This document shows, piece by piece, positions 1 through 6,364 of a DNA stretch of 11,230 nucleotides. The translations under genes and the position numbers were made by a program. The DNA comes from Syntrophomonadaceae bacterium (lineage in GTDB: Bacteria > Bacillota > Dethiobacteria > DTU022): positions 1 through 11,230 of the forward strand of contig SKZS01000211.1 of the NCBI GenBank assembly GCA_007127255.1. The letters are read 5' to 3'. Under the pieces are notes generated by a model. It was not told the DNA's origin and made no database searches. It was given only the letters and a program-made list of their open reading frames with translations. The number at the start of each line of letters is the position of its first letter. Within the stretch, counting starts at the first letter, position 1.

Positions 1-18
1 CCTGGCATCTCCAAATAC

Positions 19-702
19 TTATGATACATTTACCTGTTTTCCGGCTGTAATTGAACCGCCTGCCTTTTTCGGATGTACAGCCCCCTGGGCAGTCTGCACA
101 CTGCTCCATAAAAGGTATGCAGCTAAAGCGAAGGAACCAAGAAGATCAATATAGCGGGTTACAGGGTGCGTTGGAATAATAGCGACCGCGCCAAGTGCGA
201 TGATCACTGAAAGATCAACAAAAGCTTTAGCCCGGTACAGCTGTCTCTGGGCATCTATTATAGGGTTATACTGCTCATGATTCAAGCGAGAGTAACGTCT
301 CCAGAACCCGGTATTTACAATCATGCCCAGCGTGGCAATAACCAACCCCGGGTAAACATTCCCCCCGGGTTCAAAGGTGCCGATGCGAGACACGACTAAG
401 ACCAGCATCACTATTGCGGAAACTCCCAGAGCTGCGGCAACACATAAACCTGATATCTTTTCCATCCTGGCTTTCTTCTCAGAACCGAGTTCTTTATTGC
501 GGGCAAGGTAGCGGAATACCCACCATGAAACAAATAGGGCAACCAGTTCAGCGGAACGACGGATAAAATCGGCCAGTTGTGTTGTCGAAGTACTCATTAT
601 TACGGCAATACCGGTCGCTAAAGGCGCCCACATGCTGAGTAGAAGGGCAATCAGCAAGGTTTTTTCCCGGTTTGCAGACTGCTCTTGAGAAAATGTATTC
701 AT
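19..702 (-). CDS. CDF-like six-helix membrane protein without metal ligands or cytoplasmic domain
   Basis: This 227-residue protein has about six hydrophobic segments (roughly residues 16-36, 48-68, 84-106, 116-133, 160-178, 185-204). The order resembles the membrane domain of cation diffusion facilitators: ADF.RRSAELVAL fits helix 2, AKAFVDLSVII fits helix 5 and YIDLLGSFALAAYLL fits helix 6. CDF transporters normally bind Zn/Mn through an H/D-x3-D pair in helices 2 and 5. By my alignment these read R-x3-E and K-x3-D here, so the metal site seems lost. The protein stops soon after helix 6, so the usual cytoplasmic dimerisation domain is absent. The start is 1 nt past the stop of the kinase-like gene, with only a weak GGGATGG ribosome site, suggesting translational coupling. 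It is the last visible gene of the MarR operon. A degenerate transporter or an accessory to the neighbouring kinase are both possible; function is unknown. Confidence 0.72.
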   Translation of the reverse strand: MNTFSQEQSANREKTLLIALLLSMWAPLATGIAVIMSTSTTQLADFIRRSAELVALFVSWWVFRYLARNKELGSEKKARMEKISGLCVAAALGVSAIVMLVLVVSRIGTFEPGGNVYPGLVIATLGMIVNTGFWRRYSRLNHEQYNPIIDAQRQLYRAKAFVDLSVIIALGAVAIIPTHPVTRYIDLLGSFALAAYLLWSSVQTAQGAVHPKKAGGSITAGKQVNVS

Positions 703-703
703 A

Positions 704-1438
704 TTACCATCCCAACCAGTAAAAAAGGTAAACCAGGGGCATGATTGAAAAGGCAGCCGAAAGAGGCACGGTTAAAGTATCGCTGCCCTTTCTTGAAAAC
801 AACTCGATAACTCCGCACAAAGGTGCCACAACCACAGCTATTAATAAACTTATGTACCAAGATTGACCGCCATAGGTAAGAAGCGTAATAAATATTGCCG
901 GCGCTGCAAACGCAACCATGGCCACAGTACCCTCATAAGTTTTACCCAAATCGATCAAAGAGTGAATAACACGGCGGCGGCCAAAGGCTTTTCCAATTAT
1001 AGCAGCCGCTGCATCCCCAAATCCCCAGGCCATAATGGCTACCGCTATGACATAGCGCCAGTCAAATCCGAATAACCCCCAAAAAATAGCTATTAAAAGG
1101 GCGAAGGATAGCTGAACATATATAAGTTGTTTTCTCAATTCGCCTCCTTTTGTCGTCCGATCAACAAAAGTTTTTTTATACCAGGCAGTCTTTTCTATTA
1201 AAAAAAGCACCGGATATGCCAGGATAACCAGGGAAAAAGCAGCAGCTATGGCTATATACCAGGCACTGAACAGTTCCAGCAAAATAAAAATAGATAAGCT
1301 ATATCCGACATGCTGGATTTTTCGCACTAACTCCGTCGACACACCCAGTTTAACTTTTAGCAATGTTGGCAGCAAAACAATAACCACCAGGTAATATGTG
1401 ATTAGTAATCCTGCCCCCATGAAATCATATAACATCAT
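704..1438 (-). CDS. CTP-dependent polyprenol/phytol/diacylglycerol kinase-like membrane protein (SEC59/DGK1/VTE5 family)
   Basis: This 244-residue protein is very hydrophobic, with about seven membrane segments. Family marks are an RKIQH motif (residues 39-43, the R-K-x2-H signature), GDAAAAIIGKAFG (141-153) and KTYEG (166-170). These match dolichol kinase SEC59, phytol kinase VTE5 and yeast DGK1, which use CTP to phosphorylate a lipid alcohol at the membrane. The substrate cannot be read from the sequence; an isoprenoid alcohol fits the geranylgeranyl-reductase-like gene about 0.9 kb upstream on the same strand. The gene overlaps the regulator by 14 nt. Two adjacent ATGs (1438 and 1435) follow GGGAGG; the second has the better spacing (7 nt against 4), so the true protein may be one residue shorter. 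It is co-transcribed with the MarR gene and the CDF-like gene. Confidence 0.82.
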   Translation of the reverse strand: MMLYDFMGAGLLITYYLVVIVLLPTLLKVKLGVSTELVRKIQHVGYSLSIFILLELFSAWYIAIAAAFSLVILAYPVLFLIEKTAWYKKTFVDRTTKGGELRKQLIYVQLSFALLIAIFWGLFGFDWRYVIAVAIMAWGFGDAAAAIIGKAFGRRRVIHSLIDLGKTYEGTVAMVAFAAPAIFITLLTYGGQSWYISLLIAVVVAPLCGVIELFSRKGSDTLTVPLSAAFSIMPLVYLFYWLGW

Positions 1439-1901
1439 TTTGCCTCCCGTGATCTTTTTGCTGCAGGGTGGCCCGGGAAAAATTATCTGAAACCCGGGAA
1501 AACAGGTTTATAAAAAAGGTAATCTCTTCTCCAGACACTCCCTGCGCTGCAATAGAATAAACTTCGTTATATATTTGCTCTACTTTAGTCCTGATTTCCC
1601 TCGATTTATCGGTAAGTAAGATCCTGCTTGCTCGCCTGTCGCTTGAATCTTTATTTCTCTTTACATATCCTTTTTTCTCTAGAGATTTAAGGGCTCGTGA
1701 TACGGCTGGTTTACTTAGATCCAAATCTTCCACGATATCTTCCTGCCTTAACTCATGATCCTGGGTAAACAGGTGCAGTAAAATATTCCCTTCCGAACTG
1801 CTTAGGTCTAAAGACCTTAACCCCTCATTTACCATTTTTCTCGATGTGCGGATAATGTTATTAGCATAATTCCAAATATCCTTAATATCGATTTCGGGCA
1901 C
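1425..1901 (-). CDS. MarR-family transcriptional regulator
   Basis: The protein is 158 residues, typical for MarR. The winged helix-turn-helix spans about residues 33-100: LSSSEGNILLHLF, then ELRQEDIVEDLDLSKPAVSRALKSLEKKGYV in pieces, then the wing with DRR at 88-90 followed by ILLTDKSREI. Flanking helices would form the dimer interface. The open frame extends to 2111, but I start at the GTG at 1901: it follows AAAGGTGGGG at good spacing, and the upstream extension would cover the promoter, the operator and a hairpin repeat. MarR proteins usually repress their own operon and release DNA on binding a small, often phenolic or lipophilic, ligand. The gene leads the operon with the kinase-like and CDF-like genes, and a palindrome overlaps its promoter, so autorepression is the simplest model. 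The ligand is unknown. Confidence 0.9.
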   Translation of the reverse strand: MPEIDIKDIWNYANNIIRTSRKMVNEGLRSLDLSSSEGNILLHLFTQDHELRQEDIVEDLDLSKPAVSRALKSLEKKGYVKRNKDSSDRRASRILLTDKSREIRTKVEQIYNEVYSIAAQGVSGEEITFFINLFSRVSDNFSRATLQQKDHGRQNDVI

Positions 1902-1924
1902 TTTAACCCCACCTTTAGTTAACT

Positions 1925-1956
1925 TGTTAACTATTATAGCTTTAAAATAGTTAACA
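1925..1956. promoter_or_regulatory. Inverted-repeat operator of the MarR regulator
   Basis: TGTTAACTATT (1925-1935) and AATAGTTAACA (1946-1956) are perfect 11-bp inverted copies separated by 10 bp. One arm overlaps the -10 box and the other abuts the -35 box, so a bound dimer would block RNA polymerase. The position and symmetry fit a MarR-type operator; binding itself is inferred. Confidence 0.6.
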
Positions 1957-1961
1957 TGCAA
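1933..1961 (-). promoter_or_regulatory. Promoter of the MarR-kinase-CDF operon
   Basis: On the minus strand an exact TATAAT -10 box (1938-1933) lies 17 nt from a weak -35 TTGCAT (1961-1956). The transcription start would be near 1926, leaving a short leader before the AAAGGTGGGG ribosome site and the GTG at 1901. The promoter lies inside the inverted repeat listed separately. Confidence 0.6.
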
Positions 1962-1989
1962 ACTATTTTTGAAAACTATTTTTGAAAAC
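1960..1989. repeat. Two tandem 13-bp repeats upstream of the MarR promoter
   Basis: The unit AAACTATTTTTGA occurs twice in exact tandem (1960-1972 and 1973-1985) and begins a third time (AAAC, 1986-1989). Read on the gene strand each unit contains AATAGTT, the same core as the operator arm AATAGTTAAC. These may be extra, weaker half-sites for the regulator, or simple slippage repeats. Confidence 0.55.
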
Positions 1990-2038
1990 AACCAAATTAA
2001 TAAAGGATAGCATTTTTCAAAAAACCGCAAATCAACTG

Positions 2039-2139
2039 CTACTCGTTGCCCGGTTAAAGCAATATAAACCACAGGGGACGGTTCCACCGTCCCCATGACG
2101 CCACTTGTCATTCAAAAAGGACAATGGGCATACGAGTAG
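2039..2139. repeat. Structured repeat element A with a GGGGACGGT hairpin
   Basis: The core is a perfect hairpin: GGGGACGGT (2074-2082), a 3-nt loop, ACCGTCCCC (2086-2094), followed by CATGACGCCAC. It lies inside outer imperfect inverted ends, CTACTCGTTGCCC (2039-2051) against GGGCATACGAGTAG (2126-2139, one extra base). A smaller TTGTC/GACAA pair (2105-2109 and 2120-2124) lies between. The core is shared with the element at 9523-9661, which also has CTAC/GTAG ends. No T-run follows on either strand, so it is not a classic terminator. I see no flanking direct repeat here. It is probably a non-coding mobile repeat of the MITE or REP kind. Confidence 0.55.
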
Positions 2140-2179
2140 TTATTAATTTTTTAAATGAATGACTGAGGAGAACAAAAAG

Positions 2180-2308
2180 GTGGCTGAATATGTCAGGGAA
2201 ACCATGTGCTACTGCCAGACTGGGCTTAGAGATTATACACAAAGAACTGAATTTTTAGCCAGAGCTGTCTTTGCGGGCAGGCTTAGTAAAAAGATTATGT
2301 GGCAGTGA
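2180..2308 (+). CDS. Possible small protein, 42 residues, unknown
   Basis: An open frame runs from GTG at 2180 to TGA at 2306-2308, preceded by GAGGAG (2165-2170) at 9-nt spacing. An ATG at 2159 would give 49 residues but has no ribosome site. The product is soluble and basic near its end, with C-Y-C near residue 10 and the stretches GLRDYTQRTEFLARAVF and AGRLSKKIMWQ; I do not recognise it. Its last 14 nt overlap the 3' end of the convergent flavoprotein gene. It could be a true small gene, the tail of a decayed gene, or chance. The good ribosome site and protein-like composition are the only support. Confidence 0.35.
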   Translation: MAEYVRETMCYCQTGLRDYTQRTEFLARAVFAGRLSKKIMWQ

Positions 2309-3731
2309 GCAACTCAAGGGCCCTGTTTTTCCATTTTTCATAGGCGGCAGCGTCCCAGGCGGACGGATAGTTACGGTAATGCTCATATACTTTCGCCGCA
2401 TTACCAACGGCCCGATTAAGCTTCAGCAAAATTCCTGGTCTGGTTAATCCACTTTGAAAAGATTTTATTTTTTTAGCAATAGACGGCGGGCTAAAATGGC
2501 CATTAATCGCATCCTGCAGGGTGGCTTTATCGAGCAGATCTTTGCTGAACAGGAAATCGAGTTCCTCGTGACTTAAGGTTTGCAGCATAATTCGCAGCTC
2601 CGATAAAGCGGCAAAGGAAGGTCCACGGTGGCTATCCAGGTAAAACTTTTTATTGATTGCCCATAGCTTATCAAGATCGTTTCTTTTTTCTAAAGCAGCT
2701 TCATTTAAAACCTCGGAGGCCCCTAATGCTGCAAAAATAGCTGAACCCACCCCGCATCCAGTTGTCGGGACCGAGGTCGAAGCAGCATCACCCAGGACCA
2801 GAAAACCGTGAGCAACAAAGCTGAGCAGGGGCCGCCCAACTATACAGAGACTTCTTCCTCCCCTGATGCGACCGGGTCTGATAGCAGGATGTTCGGCAAT
2901 AAATGCTTCTATTATCTCCTGCGGATCTACACCGGGCATATCACTTTTGACTCCTGCCCCGACATCGATACTTTCTTCATTGTGAAGATGTGTCCACTGA
3001 TACCCGCTGTTATAACCGTAGCGGTAGTGATCCGGGATAATTGCAGCGCTCGAACCAGGTTCGATGGACTCAGCCTCAGTTTCTGGCCGATAGGGGCGTA
3101 CTTCACGGTGCACAAGGGCAAAGTCACTATCAGTAAAGAGATCGGCCAGCCCGGTGTGAGTCGGCAAGCTATTGCGTAAAACGCAGTGAAAACCGGATGA
3201 TTCAACTATTACGTCGGCCTCAATTTTCTCTTCTGACCCTTTATTCAGATCACGAAGAACCAAACCGTAAACCTCGACACCTTCAAGCCCTTTTTTGCCA
3301 TTTTCTCTAAAGAGCAGCCCCTTAGCCTCATATCCATACTTTACAACCGCTCCAACGGCTTCTGCGTGATCAACCAGTAATTGGCCCAGGCGGCGGCGAT
3401 CAGTTGTAATCATCTTAAAATCAATGTCTTTATAGTTTTTCCTGCCAGGCGAGTATACTCTCAGGCGGGGCACAGCATGCTTTTCAAAAACACCTTCGCC
3501 GCCCGAAATCTCTTTAACCAGCTTGCCCTTCCACTGCAGGCCTTCTAATAAAGGCATATCAATCCCTGCCGCTTTCAAGGCTTCAACCTCAACGGCGTCA
3601 GACCAGTCATGGCCTAACTCATCATAGGAGTTCTTCTCGTAAATGGTAACCTCAATACCATTGCGCGCTAATTCCCGGGCCAAGAGAGCACCGCCCGGGC
3701 CTGCTCCGGCAATTGCAACTTTATAACTCAC
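2295..3731 (-). CDS. FAD-dependent oxidoreductase of the geranylgeranyl reductase family
   Basis: This 478-residue flavoprotein has the p-hydroxybenzoate hydroxylase fold. The N-terminal dinucleotide motif is GAGPGG (residues 9-14), followed by an acidic YEK end of strand 2 (31-33). The second FAD motif is VLGDAAS (312-318) followed by PTTGCGVGSA (322-331). A family-like sheet segment YQWTHLHN...IDVGAG spans 244-260, and the C-terminal 100 residues are helical, as in geranylgeranyl reductases. Those enzymes saturate double bonds of prenyl chains (ChlP in phytol formation, GGR in archaeal lipids, bacterial homologues on quinone side chains). The start is GTG at 3731 with AAAGG about 10 nt upstream. 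It begins 36 nt after the aminotransferase stop and is probably co-transcribed with it. Substrate is uncertain; related PHBH-fold dehydrogenases are an alternative. Confidence 0.8.
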   Translation of the reverse strand: MSYKVAIAGAGPGGALLARELARNGIEVTIYEKNSYDELGHDWSDAVEVEALKAAGIDMPLLEGLQWKGKLVKEISGGEGVFEKHAVPRLRVYSPGRKNYKDIDFKMITTDRRRLGQLLVDHAEAVGAVVKYGYEAKGLLFRENGKKGLEGVEVYGLVLRDLNKGSEEKIEADVIVESSGFHCVLRNSLPTHTGLADLFTDSDFALVHREVRPYRPETEAESIEPGSSAAIIPDHYRYGYNSGYQWTHLHNEESIDVGAGVKSDMPGVDPQEIIEAFIAEHPAIRPGRIRGGRSLCIVGRPLLSFVAHGFLVLGDAASTSVPTTGCGVGSAIFAALGASEVLNEAALEKRNDLDKLWAINKKFYLDSHRGPSFAALSELRIMLQTLSHEELDFLFSKDLLDKATLQDAINGHFSPPSIAKKIKSFQSGLTRPGILLKLNRAVGNAAKVYEHYRNYPSAWDAAAYEKWKNRALELLTAT

Positions 3732-3767
3732 AGCGCCACAACCTTTCTAACCTTGACTACGGATTAA

Positions 3768-5192
3768 TTAGCTCAAAATATCTCCTTGAACCTGTTTAAA
3801 TACATCGCCTATAATCTCGAGGGCCTGGTCAAGATGCTCTTTGGTGATCACCAGGGGCGGCATTAAGCGAAAAACATTATTATATCTTCCACAGGGAAGC
3901 ATCAGCACACCCTTATCCCTTAAGCTCCAAACAATTTGCATCATTTCGCCCAGATCAACAGGCTCTTTTGTTTCTCTATCTTTTACCGTTTCGATTGCTA
4001 TCATAAACCCCTTGCCGCGGATATCACCGATAATCTCGATTTCATCCATCATGCTTTCAAGAACCGCCTTCGCATATGCACCAAGCTTATCAGCTCTTTC
4101 GAGCAGACCATCCTGCAGCAGATCAATGTTGGTACAGGCTACTGCGCAGGTTGTGGCATTGCCGGCTGCGGTAAGAATATGGCTAATAGGGCTAAGCTTC
4201 TCGGCCACACTATTGTCCATGACTACAGCGCTAAAAGGCAAATCTCCACCGAGGGCTTTACCCAGGGTGATTAGATCAGGATCAACCCCGTAGTGTTCAA
4301 TGGCAAACATCTTGCCCGTCCGCCCCATACCGGCCTGGACTTCATCATCAATATAGAGAATGCCTGCTTTTTCACAGGTCTTCTTGATAGCACTCAGAAA
4401 ATCATCCGGCGGCGTTACATAACCGCCTTCAGCCTGAACAGGTTCCACTATCATCGCTGCCACATTGTCAATATCAATACCGGTATTGGGGCCTAATAAG
4501 AGGTGCTCCACATACCTGGCACACTCCAGGCCGCACTTGGGATATTCCAATTTCCAGGGACAACGGTAGCAGTAGGCATACGGACCCACATGATAGACAT
4601 AGGGGTTAAAGGGGCCGTAATCTGAACGAAACTGCTGCGAGGTCGTAAGAGATAGTGTGGCCCCCATTGCGCCATGGTAAGCCCCCTCGAAAGCGATAAT
4701 ATGAGACTTCCCTGTAGCGCTTTTAGCAAACTTGGTAGCGATTTCGACGGCCGAACTGCCACTTAATCCGTAAGCCATTTTCGCATTTCCTTTTAGCCTG
4801 CCCGGAGCAATTTGTTGAAGCTTTTGACCCAGCTTAACCCGGTGATAGTTTGTCGCATCGGGGTTATGCATGAGCAGTTGAGACTGCTTACTTATTGTTT
4901 CCAAAACCCTGGGGTTACAATGGCCGACATTATTCACAGCAATTCCTGCAGTCAAATCAATAAATATGTTGCCGTCCGGGTCCTGCACTGTTGCGCCCTT
5001 TGCATTATCCCAGACAACGGGTAAAACATTGGGAACCACCCTTGTAACAGTTTCATTTTCCAGCTCGGCATCGATCAGCTCCTGGCTTTTTGGTCCCGGA
5101 AGCACATCGGATACAATCTTCGGTGCTTCAGCAAACGACAGTTTTGCCAGTTCTCGCTCCATGTTAACATCCAATCCAGGATCCCTTTTCAT
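3768..5192 (-). CDS. Class III PLP-dependent aminotransferase, archaeal GABA-AT/OrnAT/racemase-like subgroup
   Basis: The protein is 474 residues from ATG 5192. Fold-type I, class III marks are SGSSAVEIATKFA (about 144-156), AYHG (171-174), DDEVQAGMGRTG (282-293; Asp283 would contact the PLP ring nitrogen) and TLGKALGG with the Schiff-base Lys312. An unusual C-x2-C-x8-C-x3-C cluster (Cys208, 211, 220, 224) follows VYHVGPYAY; I recall a similar CYRCPF segment in archaeal ornithine/4-aminobutyrate aminotransferases and the Thermococcales broad-range amino-acid racemase. The enzyme may thus transaminate an amino acid or racemise one. The open frame continues upstream to 5339, but that part covers the promoter; ATG 5192 has AAGGGGG at 8 nt. 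It is divergent from the aldolase gene, which suggests a shared pathway. Exact substrate is not determinable. Confidence 0.88.
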   Translation of the reverse strand: MKRDPGLDVNMERELAKLSFAEAPKIVSDVLPGPKSQELIDAELENETVTRVVPNVLPVVWDNAKGATVQDPDGNIFIDLTAGIAVNNVGHCNPRVLETISKQSQLLMHNPDATNYHRVKLGQKLQQIAPGRLKGNAKMAYGLSGSSAVEIATKFAKSATGKSHIIAFEGAYHGAMGATLSLTTSQQFRSDYGPFNPYVYHVGPYAYCYRCPWKLEYPKCGLECARYVEHLLLGPNTGIDIDNVAAMIVEPVQAEGGYVTPPDDFLSAIKKTCEKAGILYIDDEVQAGMGRTGKMFAIEHYGVDPDLITLGKALGGDLPFSAVVMDNSVAEKLSPISHILTAAGNATTCAVACTNIDLLQDGLLERADKLGAYAKAVLESMMDEIEIIGDIRGKGFMIAIETVKDRETKEPVDLGEMMQIVWSLRDKGVLMLPCGRYNNVFRLMPPLVITKEHLDQALEIIGDVFKQVQGDILS

Positions 5193-5217
5193 TATTTTAA
5201 CCCCCTTTTTACCTCCA

Positions 5218-5239
5218 ATTATAACATGATTAATATTTG
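5218..5239 (-). promoter_or_regulatory. Minus-strand divergent promoter (aminotransferase-flavoprotein)
   Basis: On the minus strand CAAATATTAAT (5239-5229) is followed, after 5 nt, by TATAAT (5223-5218), which carries an extended -10 TG. There is no good -35 box. The transcript would start near 5211, leaving a leader of about 19 nt with the AAGGGGG ribosome site. The same 11-mer at the same spacing occurs in the opposite promoter. Confidence 0.5.
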
Positions 5240-5308
5240 CGATCATCCCAAAAAGAGCAAAATAAAAAACTTTCTGCACACTATTTTCCCAAGCAGTACA
5301 GCCAAAAA

Positions 5309-5330
5309 CAAATATTAATGTTACTATAAA
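5309..5330 (+). promoter_or_regulatory. Plus-strand divergent promoter (aldolase)
   Basis: CAAATATTAAT (5309-5319) is followed, after exactly 5 nt, by TATAAA (5325-5330), mirroring the minus-strand promoter. No -35 box is visible, so an activator or the 11-mer itself may be needed. The leader to the aldolase start would be about 79 nt. The rest of the 223-bp spacer is AT-rich with no gene that I can support. Confidence 0.42.
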
Positions 5331-5415
5331 AGGCAGCAAGCAAGCTGTATCTGAAACAGGAATCGGCCCTGCTTAAGCCCAGTTCAAGCATATCTCGAGG
5401 AGGTTATTAGCAAAT

Positions 5416-6288
5416 ATGTTCAGCGGTATATATGCTCCCATCCCCACCCCTTTTGATAACAACGGTGAAATCGCCTGGGAAGCTTTCCTTAAAAACCTGC
5501 AGTGGTGGGGGCAGAGTTCCCTCCAGGGTCTGGCGGTAGCGGGAACTAACGGGGAAGCGGCGCTGCTTGATTTCGATGAAAAGGTTAAAGCGTTTTCATA
5601 CACCCGTGAAAACCTACCTGCAAAAATGAAGGTTATCGCCGGCACGGGCTGCGAATCGGCCAGGGCAACAATCAGGTTAAACCGGGCTGCCGCGGAAAGC
5701 GGGTGCGATGCTGTTTTGGTGATTAATCCCAGCTACTTCAAGGGAAGCCTGGATGATGAAACACTGAAAAACTACTATTCACATGTTGCCGAGAGTTCTC
5801 CACTACCGGTTATCCTCTATAACATGCCGCGCAATACTGCTTTAAACCTGGGAGCAAACCTTGTCAGCGCCCTTTCAGAGCACTCCAACATTATCGGGAT
5901 TAAAGACAGCTCGGGCAACATTGTCCAGATCAGTGAAATTATAAACAATACCAGCGCTGATTTTGCCGTATTTGCCGGTTCGGCCAACTTTCTTCTGCCG
6001 GCTCTGGTAATGGGCGCAGCGGGGGGCACCCTGGCACTGGCCAACATCATGCCCGAAGAATGTGTAGGAATAAAAAACCTCTATGATGAAGGAAAGCTCC
6101 CGGAAGCGAAAAAGCTGCAGGCAAGCCTGCTGGAGATTAACAATGCAGTTACCGCACGCTGGGGGGTCGCCGGACTTAAAGCCGCGCTTGACCTGCTCGG
6201 ACATTACGGAGGGCCACCTCGTTTACCCCTGCTGCCTCTTGGAAAGCACGAAAGGGAACTGCTTAAGAATATGATGCAGCGGGATTAA
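5416..6288 (+). CDS. DapA/NAL-superfamily aldolase, 4-hydroxy-2-oxoglutarate aldolase (HOGA1)-like
   Basis: This 290-residue TIM barrel has Schiff-base Lys163 in GIKDSSGN and the partner Tyr135 in LYNMPRNT. True DHDPS (DapA) has GTTGE and an Arg (Arg138 in E. coli) that binds aspartate semialdehyde. Here the loop is GTNGE (43-47) and the Arg position is Asn140, as I remember for human HOGA1. Other HOGA1-like segments are AGTGCES (75-81), FAGSANFLLPAL, GTLALAN and GHYGGPPRLPL near the end. HOGA1 cleaves 4-hydroxy-2-oxoglutarate to pyruvate and glyoxylate in hydroxyproline breakdown. Related NAL enzymes act on other 2-oxo acids, so the exact substrate is inferred. The start has AGGAGG about 12 nt upstream. 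It diverges from the aminotransferase and is followed 76 nt later by the dicarboxylate transporter, which also has its own promoter. Confidence 0.85.
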   Translation: MFSGIYAPIPTPFDNNGEIAWEAFLKNLQWWGQSSLQGLAVAGTNGEAALLDFDEKVKAFSYTRENLPAKMKVIAGTGCESARATIRLNRAAAESGCDAVLVINPSYFKGSLDDETLKNYYSHVAESSPLPVILYNMPRNTALNLGANLVSALSEHSNIIGIKDSSGNIVQISEIINNTSADFAVFAGSANFLLPALVMGAAGGTLALANIMPEECVGIKNLYDEGKLPEAKKLQASLLEINNAVTARWGVAGLKAALDLLGHYGGPPRLPLLPLGKHERELLKNMMQRD

Positions 6289-6302
6289 TTGCGCCCCTAA
6301 TT

Positions 6303-6330
6303 TTGATAATTCTTATCCCTGCTATATAAT
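6303..6330 (+). promoter_or_regulatory. SigA-type promoter before the dicarboxylate transporter
   Basis: TTGATA (6303-6308) and TATAAT (6325-6330) are 16 nt apart, 5/6 and 6/6 matches to the housekeeping consensus. The start of transcription would be near 6337, about 28 nt before the transporter start. It lies just after the aldolase stop, so the downstream genes can be expressed independently of the aldolase promoter. Confidence 0.65.
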
Positions 6331-6364
6331 ATATGGTAATTGCAGAAAGGGATTGGTCAGAGGC

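Noticed and set aside
2074..2094. Rho-independent terminator for the flavoprotein operon
   Set aside because: The hairpin is strong, but no T-run follows on either strand and the same core recurs in element B, so a repeat family explains it better.
1902..2111. N-terminal extension of the MarR frame by 70 codons
   Set aside because: It covers the promoter, operator, tandem repeats and a hairpin, has no MarR-like sequence, and the GTG at 1901 has a better ribosome site.
2808..3205. Two open frames inside the flavoprotein gene (one on each strand)
   Set aside because: They are out-of-frame shadows of a well-supported FAD enzyme and have no recognisable motifs.
5193..5339. Hydrophobic N-terminal extension of the aminotransferase, looking like a signal or membrane anchor
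   Set aside because: Class III aminotransferases are soluble. The segment overlaps both divergent promoter motifs, and ATG 5192 has AAGGGGG at good spacing.
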